A stretch of DNA of 64,000 nucleotides from Streptomyces sp. NRRL WC-3605 (GCF_001509795.1 NZ_LLZN01000001.1:62001-126000); one strand, 5' to 3'; positions 15,898 to 24,459 are shown, counted from the stretch's first letter. The notes: generated from the sequence alone by a model not told the origin. Numbers and translations are program-made.

Positions 15898-16560
15898 ATG
15901 GGTGCCGTGAAGACCAAACGGATGCCACGGGCCGTCCGTGAGCAGCAGATGCTGGACGCCGCCGTGCGGACCTTCGGCCGGCGCGGGTACATGGCCGCGT
16001 CGATGGACGAGGTCGCCGAACTCGCGGGCGTCTCCAAGCCGTTGGTGTACCTCTACCTGAACTCCAAGGAAGACCTCTTCACCGCCTGCATCCGGCGGGA
16101 GTCCGCCGCGCTCGTCGCGGCCGTCAGGGCGGGTGTGCGGCCCGACCTGCCTGCCGACCGGCAGCTCTGGGACGGACTGCGGGCGTTCTTCACCCACACC
16201 TCGCACTACCCGGACGCCTGGTCCGTGCTGCACCTCCAGGCCCGCACGCACGGCGAGCCGTTCGCCTCCGAGGTGGCCGCGATGCGCGCGGACATCGTCG
16301 CGTTCGTCACGCAGTTGATCCTGGTCGCCGCCCGCGAGGCGCACCGCGATCCCGATTTCCCGGAGAGCGAGGTCGCCGGGGTCGCCGAGGCCCTGGTGGG
16401 GGCCGCCGAGTCGCTGGCCGACTGGGCCAACACCACCCCGGGCGTGAGCGCGCGCCAGGCGGCGGCCACGCTGATGAACTTCGCGTGGGCCGGCCTGGGC
16501 GACCTCCGGGAGGGGCGGCGCTGGACGCCGCCCGACGCCGCTCAGGAGGCGAGCGGGTAG
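15898..16560 (+). CDS. TetR family transcriptional regulator
   Basis: A 220-residue TetR regulator. The N-terminal HTH (about residues 14-60) reads REQQMLDAAVRTFGRRGY and then ELAGVSKPLVYLYLNSKEDLF, followed by an all-helical ligand domain. It has a -10-like hexamer just upstream of the ATG and no clear ribosome binding site, so it may be leaderless. Its 3' end overlaps that of the convergent MaoC gene by 19 bp. Given the adjacent fatty-acid genes it may be a FadR-like repressor that binds the TTACC-N3-GGTAA sites found before fabG/thiolase and the acyl-CoA synthetase gene; this is inference from proximity. Confidence 0.92.
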   Translation: MGAVKTKRMPRAVREQQMLDAAVRTFGRRGYMAASMDEVAELAGVSKPLVYLYLNSKEDLFTACIRRESAALVAAVRAGVRPDLPADRQLWDGLRAFFTHTSHYPDAWSVLHLQARTHGEPFASEVAAMRADIVAFVTQLILVAAREAHRDPDFPESEVAGVAEALVGAAESLADWANTTPGVSARQAAATLMNFAWAGLGDLREGRRWTPPDAAQEASG

Positions 16561-17381
16561 ACCTCTCCGGTCAGGTGGAGGCGGCCCCCGCCGCGCAGTT
16601 CGAACCGCCCGTCCCCGGCGCCGTACGTCACGGTCGCCGGCAGCAGCACCGGCGCCCGGAAGCCTGCCCGTACCCGCACCGCGTCCGGTGTGCCGTGCTC
16701 GGCCAGGCAGCGGGCGACCGTCCACATGCCGTGCGCGATGGCGCGCGGGAAGCCGAACAGGCGGGCGGTGAGCGGGTGCAGATGGATGGGGTTGCGGTCC
16801 CCGGAGGCCGCTCCGTACCGCCGACCGGTGTCCGCGGGGACCGTCCACTCGGCGGCCCCGGGCAGCGGCTCCGGCTCCGCGGCCGGCCCGGAGGGTGCCG
16901 TGCCGTCCGTGCGGTGGCGGGCGAGGTAGTGGCTGGCCGACTCCCACACGAGGCGGTCGCCGGAGTGGACCTCGGTGACCACGACGGCCTCGGTGCCCCG
17001 CCGGTGCGGCACCAGCCGTTCGACCCGCACGCCGACCTCGTACGTGCCGGACGCGGGCAGCGCGGTGTGCCGGGTGACCTCGATGGACGTGTGGACGAGC
17101 CCGAGCAGGGGCAGCGGGAACCCCCGCGCGCTCATCAGGCGCATGGCCAGCGGGAAGCCGAGCAGATGCGGGTAGGTGACGGGCAGCGTGCCGCCGTCCG
17201 CCGGGAAGCCGCACACCCGCTCGTACGCCGCGAGCCGCGCCGGATCGACGCGGACGCCGGGAAGCACGAGCCGGGTGCGGGGGAACTCCGCGTCAGGGTG
17301 CGGCCGTTTGAACGGGGACAGCACGGCGCCCCGGGCGAGCAGGGCGGGCAGCCGGGGCGCACCGGTCAGGACGGTCGTCAT
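16542..17381 (-). CDS. MaoC/HtdX-like (R)-hydroxyacyl dehydratase
   Basis: A 279-residue MaoC-family hot-dog protein. The catalytic Asp/His motif is visible as YGAASGDRNPIHLHPLTARLFG (about residues 198-219), followed by AIAHGMWTV. It should hydrate or dehydrate (R)-3-hydroxyacyl-CoA/ACP. The ATG at 17381 overlaps the last base of the fabG stop (TGATG), so the two are coupled. The arrangement htdX-fabG4 with a divergent thiolase matches the Mycobacterium tuberculosis Rv0241c-Rv0243 locus. The C-terminal end overlaps the TetR gene tail to tail. Confidence 0.88.
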   Translation of the reverse strand: MTTVLTGAPRLPALLARGAVLSPFKRPHPDAEFPRTRLVLPGVRVDPARLAAYERVCGFPADGGTLPVTYPHLLGFPLAMRLMSARGFPLPLLGLVHTSIEVTRHTALPASGTYEVGVRVERLVPHRRGTEAVVVTEVHSGDRLVWESASHYLARHRTDGTAPSGPAAEPEPLPGAAEWTVPADTGRRYGAASGDRNPIHLHPLTARLFGFPRAIAHGMWTVARCLAEHGTPDAVRVRAGFRAPVLLPATVTYGAGDGRFELRGGGRLHLTGEVYPLAS

Positions 17382-18679
17382 CACGCCCCCAGCAGGCTCT
17401 GGCCGCACACCCGGACGACCTGGCCGTTGACGGCTCCCGACGCCGGGTGCGCGAGCCAGGCGGTCGTCTCGGCGACGTCGGACGGCAGGCCGCCCTGCGC
17501 GAGGGAGTTCATGCGCCGGCCCGCCTCGCGGATGAACAGGGGGACCGCGGCGGTCATCTTCGTCTCGATGAAGCCCGGCGCGACCGCGTTCACGGTCACC
17601 CCGTGTTCGGCGAGCGCGCGCGGCGCGAGGGCGCGCACGAGGCCCGCGACACCGGCCTTGCTGGCGCCGTAGTTGGTCTGCCCGGCGTTCCCGGCGAGAC
17701 CGGCGATCGACGCCGTCGCCACGATCCGCCCGCCGGCCCGCAGGGCCCCGGCCGCGAGCAGCGCGTCCGTGGTGCGCAGCACGCTGGCGAGGTTGACGTC
17801 CAGCACCGCGTTCCAGCGTTCGGCGGGCATGTTGACCAGGCGCCGGTCGCGGGTGATGCCGGCGTTGTGGACGAGGACGTCCAGCCCGTCCGGCAGCGCC
17901 GCCGCGATCCGTTCACCGGCGTCGGGCGCGGTGATGTCCAGGGCGAGGGCGGTGCCGCCGAGCCGGTCGGCCACGCGCCGGGCGTCCTGCCCGGCCTGCG
18001 GGACGTCGAGGACGACGACCCGGGCGCCGTCCCGGGCCAGGGTCTCGGCGACCGCCTCGCCGATGCCGCGGGCGGCGCCGGTGACCAGGGCGGTGCGTCC
18101 GGCGAGGGGGCGGTCCGGGTCGTCGGGCGGGGTGACCTCCTGCGGGCCGACCTCGACGACCTGGCCGCTGACGTAGGCGGACTTGGGGGACAGGAGGAAG
18201 CCGAGGGTGGACGCGGCGGCGCGGGCGTCGGTGAGCCGGACCAGGTTCACCGTCCTGCCCCGGCCGATCTCCTTGCCGAGGGAGCGGGTGAAGCCCTCCA
18301 GGGCCTGCTGGGCGGCGGCCTGGTGGTGGTCGGCGGGGTCGAGGGGCGCGCCCAGGACCACGATCCGCCCGCTCGCCGCGACCGACCGCACCACCGGGTG
18401 CAGGGCGGCGTGCACCTCGGCCAGCGTGTCGACGTCCCGGACCCCGGTGGCGTCGAGCACGACGGCGGCCGGGTGCTCGGCGGGGGCGGTGGTGAGGCCG
18501 AGGTCCGCTGCCGCGAGGTCCAGGTCGGACTTGCCGGCCGTCAAGAGCAGCCGCTCGCCGTCGAGTCCGGGCCGGTCGGGCGACCAGCGGCGCAGCGGGG
18601 CGGGCTGGGGAAGGCCCAGGCGGCGGGTGAGGAACCGGCCGGGGGCGGTCCCCGTGAAGCTGAGATAGCGGTCGGCCAT
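17381..18679 (-). CDS. 3-oxoacyl-ACP reductase, FabG4 type
   Basis: A 432-residue SDR, much longer than ordinary FabG (about 245). Residues 1-190 are a degenerate Rossmann domain without the TGxxxGxG motif, as in mycobacterial FabG4 (HMwFabG). Residues 195-430 hold the active SDR: TGAARGIG, HNAGITRD, and catalytic Ser-Tyr-Lys in IVATASIAG and YGASKAG. It reduces 3-oxoacyl thioesters with NAD(P)H. The ATG at 18679 faces the thiolase gene across an 83-bp gap that contains two palindromic operators. With the MaoC enzyme it can run the reductive or oxidative half of a CoA-based chain-elongation or degradation cycle. Confidence 0.92.
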   Translation of the reverse strand: MADRYLSFTGTAPGRFLTRRLGLPQPAPLRRWSPDRPGLDGERLLLTAGKSDLDLAAADLGLTTAPAEHPAAVVLDATGVRDVDTLAEVHAALHPVVRSVAASGRIVVLGAPLDPADHHQAAAQQALEGFTRSLGKEIGRGRTVNLVRLTDARAAASTLGFLLSPKSAYVSGQVVEVGPQEVTPPDDPDRPLAGRTALVTGAARGIGEAVAETLARDGARVVVLDVPQAGQDARRVADRLGGTALALDITAPDAGERIAAALPDGLDVLVHNAGITRDRRLVNMPAERWNAVLDVNLASVLRTTDALLAAGALRAGGRIVATASIAGLAGNAGQTNYGASKAGVAGLVRALAPRALAEHGVTVNAVAPGFIETKMTAAVPLFIREAGRRMNSLAQGGLPSDVAETTAWLAHPASGAVNGQVVRVCGQSLLGA

Positions 18680-18705
18680 GCGGGACTCCCAGTGCGCTCC
18701 GGAAC

Positions 18706-18734
18706 TGACTCGGGAGTAAGGTTACCGGAGGTAA
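18706..18734. promoter_or_regulatory. Two TetR-type operators between fabG and thiolase genes
   Basis: TGACTCGGGAGTAA (18706-18719) is palindromic apart from one base, and TTACCGGAGGTAA (18722-18734) is an exact TTACC-N3-GGTAA palindrome. They lie between the divergent starts at 18679 and 18763 and could repress both. The second matches 20148-20160 before the acyl-CoA synthetase gene. Confidence 0.6.
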
Positions 18735-18762
18735 GTCACCGTGGACGTGAGGAGTGAGGCAC

Positions 18763-20049
18763 ATGAGCGCCCTGTTGGCCCCGGCGGTCCGGCGCGTCGC
18801 GATCATCGGCGGCACGCGCATCCCGTTCGCCCGCTCCGACGGCCCCTACGCCACCGCCTCCAACCAGGACATGCTCACCGCCGCCCTCGACGGCCTGGTC
18901 GAGCGGTACGGCCTCGAAGCGCCGGGAGCAGTCGGCGAGTTCGTCGCCGGGGCCGTCCTCAAGCACAGCCGCGACTTCAACCTCGCCCGGGAGACCGTCC
19001 TCGGCTCACGTCTCGATCCGCGCACCCCGGCGTACGACGTCCAGCAGGCGTGCGGGACCGGCCTCCAAGCGGTCGTGGCCGCCGCCAACAAGATCGCGCT
19101 CGGGCAGACCGAGGCGGCCGTCGCGGGCGGCGCCGACACGGCGAGCGACGCGCCGCTCGGGGTCAACGACCGGCTGCGCCGCATCCTCCTGGAGGCCCGC
19201 CGCGCCCGGTCCCTCGGCGGCCGGGTCAAGGCCCTGGCCGCGGTGCGGCCCTCCCACCTCGTCCCCGACATCCCGCGCAACGCCGAGCCCCGCACCGGCC
19301 TGTCCATGGGCGAGCACGCCGCCGTGACCGCCCGCGCCTGGGGCATCACCCGCGAGGCCCAGGACGAACTGGCGGCGACGAGCCACCGGCGGCTGGCCGC
19401 CGCCTACGAGCGGGGCTTCTTCCAGGACCTGGTGGTGCCCTTCCGCGGGCTCGACCGCGACCAGAACCTGCGCCCCGGCTCCACTCCGGAGAAACTCGCC
19501 GCGCTGAAGCCGGTGTTCGGCCTGGACGGGCCCGCCCCCACGATGACGGCGGGCAACTCGACGCCGCTGACCGACGGAGCCGCCGTCGTGCTGCTGGCGA
19601 GCGAGGAGTGGGCGGCCGCCCGGGACCTGGAGCCGCTGGCGTACCTCACCGCCTACGAGACGGCCGCCGTGGACTTCCCGCACGGCGACGTGGCCGACGG
19701 CGAGGACGGACTGCTCATGGCACCGGCCCACGCCGTCCCGCGCATGCTGGAGCGGGCCGGACTCGGCCTCGGCGACTTCGACCTCGTCGAGGTGCACGAG
19801 GCGTTCGCCTCCCAGGTGCTGGCCACGCTCGCGGCGTGGGAGAAGCGGGGCCTGGACCCCGTGGACCGCGCCCGGCTGAACGTCGCCGGCTCCTCCCTGG
19901 CGACCGGCCACCCCTTCGCGGCGACCGGCGCGCGGATCGTGGCGACGCTGGCCGCGCTGCTGGCCGAGCGCGGCGGCCCGGGCCGGGGGCTGATCTCGGT
20001 GTGCGCCGCGGGCGGGCAGGGCGTGACGGCGGTCCTGGAACGAAGCTGA
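18763..20049 (+). CDS. Acetyl-CoA acyltransferase (thiolase, FadA2/FadI-like)
   Basis: A 428-residue thiolase with all three active-site elements: nucleophile C97 in QQACGTGLQ, the His of GHPFAATGAR (about residue 384), and the C-terminal Cys of VCAAGGQG (about residue 414). HEAF lies at about residue 346. It cleaves 3-ketoacyl-CoA with CoA, or condenses acyl-CoA in reverse. The ATG at 18763 has a GGAGTGAGG ribosome binding site; a GTG three codons earlier is possible but worse placed. It is divergent from the FabG4/MaoC pair and shares operators with it, so the three probably act in one lipid cycle. Confidence 0.93.
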   Translation: MSALLAPAVRRVAIIGGTRIPFARSDGPYATASNQDMLTAALDGLVERYGLEAPGAVGEFVAGAVLKHSRDFNLARETVLGSRLDPRTPAYDVQQACGTGLQAVVAAANKIALGQTEAAVAGGADTASDAPLGVNDRLRRILLEARRARSLGGRVKALAAVRPSHLVPDIPRNAEPRTGLSMGEHAAVTARAWGITREAQDELAATSHRRLAAAYERGFFQDLVVPFRGLDRDQNLRPGSTPEKLAALKPVFGLDGPAPTMTAGNSTPLTDGAAVVLLASEEWAAARDLEPLAYLTAYETAAVDFPHGDVADGEDGLLMAPAHAVPRMLERAGLGLGDFDLVEVHEAFASQVLATLAAWEKRGLDPVDRARLNVAGSSLATGHPFAATGARIVATLAALLAERGGPGRGLISVCAAGGQGVTAVLERS

Positions 20050-20147
20050 GGGCCCCTCACATAACCCGCGAGGTTGCACATACCCGTCCCCGGACCGCCG
20101 CCGAACCCGCACAACGTCCCCACGACCGCGCCGTACGATCGCGTGCC

Positions 20148-20160
20148 TAACCAGCGGTAA
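20148..20160. promoter_or_regulatory. FadR-like operator upstream of acyl-CoA synthetase gene
   Basis: TAACCAGCGGTAA; its complement TTACCGCTGGTTA has the same TTACC-N3-GGTWA frame as 18722-18734. Extended to 16 bp the two sites share 13 positions. It follows a TACGAT -10-like hexamer (20134-20139), a position where binding would block transcription. Confidence 0.55.
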
Positions 20161-20260
20161 CCCGTTCCGCAGGCCTCGGCAGGTGAACACCACGGTGCGC
20201 GAGGCACGTACCTCATGCAGCAAGCGATTTCCCCCCGCTGCACGCCCGCAGGAGCCGCCC

Positions 20261-22189
20261 GTGTCCACCCCGCTTCCCTCCTTCGCCCCTTCGGCCGCCT
20301 TCGACGACGCCCCGGGCCCGGCCCTGGTGCGGCCGGAGACCCGGCGGCTCAACGGCGCCGTACGGGAGGCGTACGTTCCGCCCTTCGCCCCGCCCGTCAC
20401 CCACGGCTCGCTGGCCGACCTGCCCTTCGACAACGCCGACGCGGTGCCGGACGCCGTGGTCCTCAGCCGCCGGGACGCCGACGGGCGCTGGACGGACGTG
20501 ACGGCGGCGCAGTTCGCCGCGCAGGTGCAGGCCGTGGCGAAGGGGCTGATCGGCGAGGGGCTGATGCCCGGCGACCGGATCGCCGTCATGGCCCGCACCC
20601 GCTACGAGTGGACCCTCCTCGACTTCGCCGCCTGGGCCGCCGGACTGGTGGTGGTCCCCATCTACCCCACCTCCTCCGCCTTCCAGGCCCGCTGGATCCT
20701 CCAGGACTCCGGCGCCGTCGCCCTGATCACCGAGACCGTCGCCGAGGCGAACGCCCTCGGCCCCGAACTGGACCGCGTCCCCGACCTGCGCCGCCTGTGG
20801 GTGATGGACAAGGGGCACGTCGACCGGCTGGCGGAGGCCGGGGAGGAGCAGCCCGACGGCGAGGTCGCCGTACGGCGCGGCATGCTCGTGCCCGACACCC
20901 TGGCCACCCTCATCTACACCTCGGGCACCACCGGCCGGCCCAAGGGCTGCGCGCTGACCCACGGCAACTTCTTCGCCGAGGTCGACAACGCCGTCGAACT
21001 GCTCTACCCGATCTTCAGGGCGCGGACCAGCGACGAGGCGTCCGTGCTGCTCTTCCTGCCCATGTCCCACGTGTTCGGGCGGATGGTGGAGGTGGCCTGT
21101 GTGCGCGCCCGGGTCCGGCTGGGCCACGCCCCGAGCCTCAAGGCCGAGGACCTGCTGCCGGACCTCGCCGCGTTCCGGCCGACCTGCCTGCTGACCATCC
21201 CGTACATGCTGGAGAAGGTCTACAACTCCGCCCGCGCCAAGGCCGAGTCGGGCGGCCGGGCCTCCACCTTCGACCGGGCCGCGGGCGTCGCCGAGCGCTA
21301 CGGCGAGGCGCAGGAGGCCCGCCAGTCCGGCACGGGCCCGGGCCCGGGGACCGCGCTCAAGGCGGCCCGCGCCATGTACGACCCGCTCGTCTACCGGCGC
21401 CTGCGCAACGCGATGGGCGGCCGGGTGAAGTACGCGATCTGCGGCGGCTCCCCGCTGGGCCGCCGGCTCGCGGCCTTCTACGCGGGCGCCGGCATCGAGG
21501 TCTACGAGGGCTACGGGCTCACCGAGACGACCGGCGCGGCCACCGTGACACCGCCCCTCAAGCCCCGCCTCGGCACGGTCGGCTGGCCGCTGCCCGGCAC
21601 CCGGGTCCGGATCGCGGCGGACGGCGAGGTCCTGCTCTCCGGCGAGCACGTGCTGCGCGGCTACTGGGACCCGGCGGCGGGCGGCGTGGTCCCCGCGGCC
21701 GCCGACGGCTGGCTGGCCACCGGTGACATCGGCGCCCTGGACGACGAGGGCTATCTGACGATCACCGGCCGCAAGAAGGAACTGCTCATCACCGCGGGCG
21801 GCAAGAGCGTCGCCCCGGCCCCCCTGGAGAACTGGCTGCGCTCGCACCCGCTGATCTCGCAGTGCCTGGTCGTCGGCGACCGCCGCCCCTACGTCGCCGC
21901 GCTGATCACCCTCGACATGGACGGCGTCGGTCACTGGCGCCGGATGAACGGCCGGCACCCGGTCCCCGCCGAACTCCTCGTCGACGACCCGGAACTGCGG
22001 GACATCCTGCAGCGCGCCGTGGACGAGGCGAACAAGCTGGTGTCCCGGCCCGAGTCGATCCGCCGCTTCGCCGTCCTGCCGGTGGACCTCACCGAGATGG
22101 ACGGGCACCTCACGCCGTCGATGAAGCTCCGCAGGGACGCGGTCATGCGGGACTTCGAGGCCGACGTGGAGGCCCTGTACGCGGGCTGA
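20261..22189 (+). CDS. Long-chain fatty acyl-CoA synthetase (FadD15-like)
   Basis: A 642-residue AMP-forming ligase of the ANL superfamily. It shows the P-loop YTSGTTGRPKG, the YGLTETTG adenylate motif, TGDIGALDDEGYL and the hinge/lysine region ITGRKKELLITAGGK. It activates fatty acids through acyl-AMP to acyl-CoA. The GTG at 20261 has GGAG ten bases upstream and begins a normal family N-terminus; an ATG-led extension of 26 residues is rich in Arg/Pro and not conserved-looking. It follows the thiolase gene with a 211-bp gap that holds its own promoter region and the operator at 20148-20160. Confidence 0.93.
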   Translation: MSTPLPSFAPSAAFDDAPGPALVRPETRRLNGAVREAYVPPFAPPVTHGSLADLPFDNADAVPDAVVLSRRDADGRWTDVTAAQFAAQVQAVAKGLIGEGLMPGDRIAVMARTRYEWTLLDFAAWAAGLVVVPIYPTSSAFQARWILQDSGAVALITETVAEANALGPELDRVPDLRRLWVMDKGHVDRLAEAGEEQPDGEVAVRRGMLVPDTLATLIYTSGTTGRPKGCALTHGNFFAEVDNAVELLYPIFRARTSDEASVLLFLPMSHVFGRMVEVACVRARVRLGHAPSLKAEDLLPDLAAFRPTCLLTIPYMLEKVYNSARAKAESGGRASTFDRAAGVAERYGEAQEARQSGTGPGPGTALKAARAMYDPLVYRRLRNAMGGRVKYAICGGSPLGRRLAAFYAGAGIEVYEGYGLTETTGAATVTPPLKPRLGTVGWPLPGTRVRIAADGEVLLSGEHVLRGYWDPAAGGVVPAAADGWLATGDIGALDDEGYLTITGRKKELLITAGGKSVAPAPLENWLRSHPLISQCLVVGDRRPYVAALITLDMDGVGHWRRMNGRHPVPAELLVDDPELRDILQRAVDEANKLVSRPESIRRFAVLPVDLTEMDGHLTPSMKLRRDAVMRDFEADVEALYAG

Positions 22190-22283
22190 ACCGCCCGCCC
22201 GACCGCTCGTGCCGCCCCCGCCCCCGCCGCGGTGGCCCCGGCCATCCGGACCCCCACACTCCCCCCCCGCTCGGAAGGCAGCA

Positions 22284-23420
22284 GTGAACGCTCGCACCCC
22301 CCACCATCCCGCCCTGCGCCGGGCCCGCACGGCCGTCGCGGCGTCCGCCGCCGCGCTGTCCCTCGCCGCCTGCGGTGTCGTCGACGGCATCGCGGGCTCC
22401 GACGGCTCCGAGGAGCCGCGCAAGGGCGACGACGTCACCGTCGGACTGCTCCTGCCCGACAAGGCCACCGCGCGGTTCGAACGGTTCGACCACCCACTGA
22501 TCAAGAAGGAGGTCGCCTCCCTCACCCACGGCAAGGGCAAGGTCGTCTACGCCAACGCCGGGTCCAGCACGCAGCAGCAGAGCCGCCAGTTCCGGCAGCT
22601 GATCGAGGACCGGGTGGACGTGATCCTCGTGGACGCCGTCGACTCCCAGGCCATCGCACCGGACGTGCGCCGGGCCAAGGACGCCGGCATCCCCGTCATC
22701 GCCTACGACCGCCTGGCCGAGGGCCCCGTCGACGCCTACGTCTCCCACGACAACGAACTCGTCGGCGAGGTGCAGGCCCGCTCCCTCGTCCAGCGCCTCG
22801 GCTCCAAGGCGCTGACCAGCAAGGTCGTCATGATGCACGGCGACCCCGCCGACCCGAACACGGCCCGCTTCAAGCAGGGCGCGGTCACGGAGCTCAAGGG
22901 CGTCGTGAACATCGTCAAGGAGTACGACACCCGCAAGTGGGCGCCCGAGGCGGCCAAGGCCAACATGCGCAAGGCCATCGCGGCCGTCGGCGCGGACGGC
23001 ATCGCCGCGGTCTACTCGGCCAACGACGGCATGGCGGGGGCCGCCATCGACGCGCTCAAGGAGGCGGGCGTCGGCCAGGTGCCGCCGGTGACCGGGCAGG
23101 ACGCGAACCTGGACGCCATCCAGCGGATCGTCTCCGGGGAGCAGTACATGACGGTGTACAAGCCGTTCGAGCTGGAGGCGACCACCGCCGCCCGGATGGC
23201 CGTCTACAAGGTGCAGGGCCGCGGCGTCGCCTTCGACGCCCTGGCCCAGGACGTGGTCGACAGCCCCACCCGCGAGGACATCCCGGCCGCGCTGCTGACG
23301 GTGGTCGCGGTCACCCGCAAGAACATCGACGACACGGTCGTCCGGGACGGCGTGTACACGGTCGACCAGATCTGCACCCCCCGGTACGCGGCCGACTGCG
23401 CCGCGATCGGTCTCGGCTGA
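22284..23420 (+). CDS. Sugar ABC transporter substrate-binding lipoprotein (orphan)
   Basis: A 378-residue lipoprotein. A twin-Arg-like basic N-terminus and hydrophobic stretch end in the lipobox LSLAAC with C30. A periplasmic-binding-protein type 1 domain (RbsB/xylose-binding group) then runs from about residue 50: VGLLLPDKATARFERFD, QLIEDRVDVILVDAVD, IPVIAYDRL and VTGQDANLDAIQRI. It probably binds a pentose or similar sugar outside the membrane. No permease or ATPase gene is adjacent, so it either serves a distant transporter or a sensor. The GTG at 22284 places the signal peptide correctly. Confidence 0.9.
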   Translation: MNARTPHHPALRRARTAVAASAAALSLAACGVVDGIAGSDGSEEPRKGDDVTVGLLLPDKATARFERFDHPLIKKEVASLTHGKGKVVYANAGSSTQQQSRQFRQLIEDRVDVILVDAVDSQAIAPDVRRAKDAGIPVIAYDRLAEGPVDAYVSHDNELVGEVQARSLVQRLGSKALTSKVVMMHGDPADPNTARFKQGAVTELKGVVNIVKEYDTRKWAPEAAKANMRKAIAAVGADGIAAVYSANDGMAGAAIDALKEAGVGQVPPVTGQDANLDAIQRIVSGEQYMTVYKPFELEATTAARMAVYKVQGRGVAFDALAQDVVDSPTREDIPAALLTVVAVTRKNIDDTVVRDGVYTVDQICTPRYAADCAAIGLG

Positions 23421-23448
23421 CGGGACGCCGACGGGACGGGCCCGGCTC

Positions 23449-24099
23449 TCAGGCGGTGCCCTTGCGGGCGAGCAGGAAGGCCTGTGGGACCGTCTCGTCG
23501 AGGGCGGGGTCCGGCTCCCGGACCGTGCGCGAGTGCAGGGCGAAACCGGCCCGCGTCAGCAGCGCGGCCATGTCGTCCGGGCGGCGGCGCAGGAAGGTCA
23601 GCGCGACCGGATGCCCGAACGGCCGGTCGTGGTGCCGGTGTTCGTCCCCGGCCTGGAAGGCGACCAGCAGGGGAGCCCCCGGCGCCAGCACCCGGTGGAA
23701 CTCGGCGAAGAGCTCCGGCAGCCGGTCCTCCGGGAGGTGGATGGAGGAGTAGAACGACACGGCTCCGGCCAGCGCCCCGTCCGGCAGGTCCAGCTCCAGC
23801 ATCGAGCCCCGCTCGAACCGCAGTCCGGGGTTCTCCCTGCGGGCGATCGCGAGCATCGACTCCGACAGGTCGACGCCGAACACGTCCAGGCCCAGGGCGG
23901 CGAGACGGGCCGTCGTCCGGCCGGGCCCGCAGCCCAGGTCGGCCACCGGCCCGCGGCCGCTCACGAGTTCGGCGAACACCCGCAGCACGGCCCGCTCCAG
24001 GGGCCGCCGCGCCATCTCGTCCTCGAAGAGCCTGGCGTAGTCCTCGGCGATGGCGTCGTAGAAGGTGCGGGTGGCGGTCAGGAAGTCGGCTTCGGTCAT
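23449..24099 (-). CDS. Class I SAM-dependent methyltransferase
   Basis: A 216-residue Rossmann methyltransferase. Motif I is VADLGCGPGRTT (about residues 52-63), the motif II acidic residue is in VFGVDLSESM, and the post-motif region SFYSSIHLPEDRLPELFAEFHRVLAPG is typical of the Methyltransf_11/25 group. The substrate is unknown. A perfect 22-bp inverted repeat ends 14 bp upstream of the ATG and leaves little room for a ribosome binding site. It converges with the sugar-binding lipoprotein gene. Confidence 0.88.
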   Translation of the reverse strand: MTEADFLTATRTFYDAIAEDYARLFEDEMARRPLERAVLRVFAELVSGRGPVADLGCGPGRTTARLAALGLDVFGVDLSESMLAIARRENPGLRFERGSMLELDLPDGALAGAVSFYSSIHLPEDRLPELFAEFHRVLAPGAPLLVAFQAGDEHRHHDRPFGHPVALTFLRRRPDDMAALLTRAGFALHSRTVREPDPALDETVPQAFLLARKGTA

Positions 24100-24112
24100 G
24101 GTCCGCGACCCT

Positions 24113-24163
24113 AGGGGGTGTCTTGTCGATCAGGCCAGGCTCCTGATCGACAAGACACCCCCT
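24113..24163. repeat. Perfect 22-bp inverted repeat, 7-base loop
   Basis: The arms 24113-24134 (beginning AGGGGGTGTCTTGTCGATC) and 24142-24163 are exact complements around CCAGGCT. The repeat lies between the stop of the glycine-rich gene (24189) and the start of the methyltransferase gene (24099), both on the minus strand. It can be a strong terminator for the first or a block/control hairpin for the second. No T-run follows. Confidence 0.85.
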
Positions 24164-24188
24164 GGCGCCAAGTGCCGGCCGGTGCGCC

Positions 24189-24434
24189 CTACTCGGGCCC
24201 CGGGCCCGGTCCCCTGCCGTCCGCACCGGTCCGGCCGGTGCCGCGCGCGCCGCCCAGGGCCGCGCCGGCCGCCACGCCCACCCCCATGCCCAGGCCGAGC
24301 CCGAGCGCCAGGTTGTCGAACACCGTCGTGCCGAGCACCACGCCGAGCGCCAGGCCCAGGGAGATCCCGAGGGACACACCGGTCGCCAGGGCCGTGTCCC
24401 GCTCCGGGCCGCCGCCGTTCTCACCGCTTGTCAT
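24189..24434 (-). CDS. Small glycine-rich membrane protein
   Basis: An 81-residue protein. Residues 15-62 are almost entirely Gly, Ala, Leu and Val with repeated GxxxG spacing (VSLGISLGLALGVVLG, then LALGLGLGMGVGVAAG), suggesting two tightly packed helices of glycine-zipper type. The ends are charged or Gly/Pro-rich. I do not recognise a family with a function. The ATG at 24434 lies 25 bp from the azlD stop, so it may be the third gene of the azlCD transcript. The inverted repeat downstream would end that transcript. Confidence 0.6.
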   Translation of the reverse strand: MTSGENGGGPERDTALATGVSLGISLGLALGVVLGTTVFDNLALGLGLGMGVGVAAGAALGGARGTGRTGADGRGPGPGPE

Positions 24435-24459
24435 CCGGCGATCCTCCCACGCGGCCCGC

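Noticed and set aside
22190..22283. Terminator between the acyl-CoA synthetase and sugar-binding genes
   Set aside because: The gap is C-rich and no stem longer than a few base pairs could be drawn.
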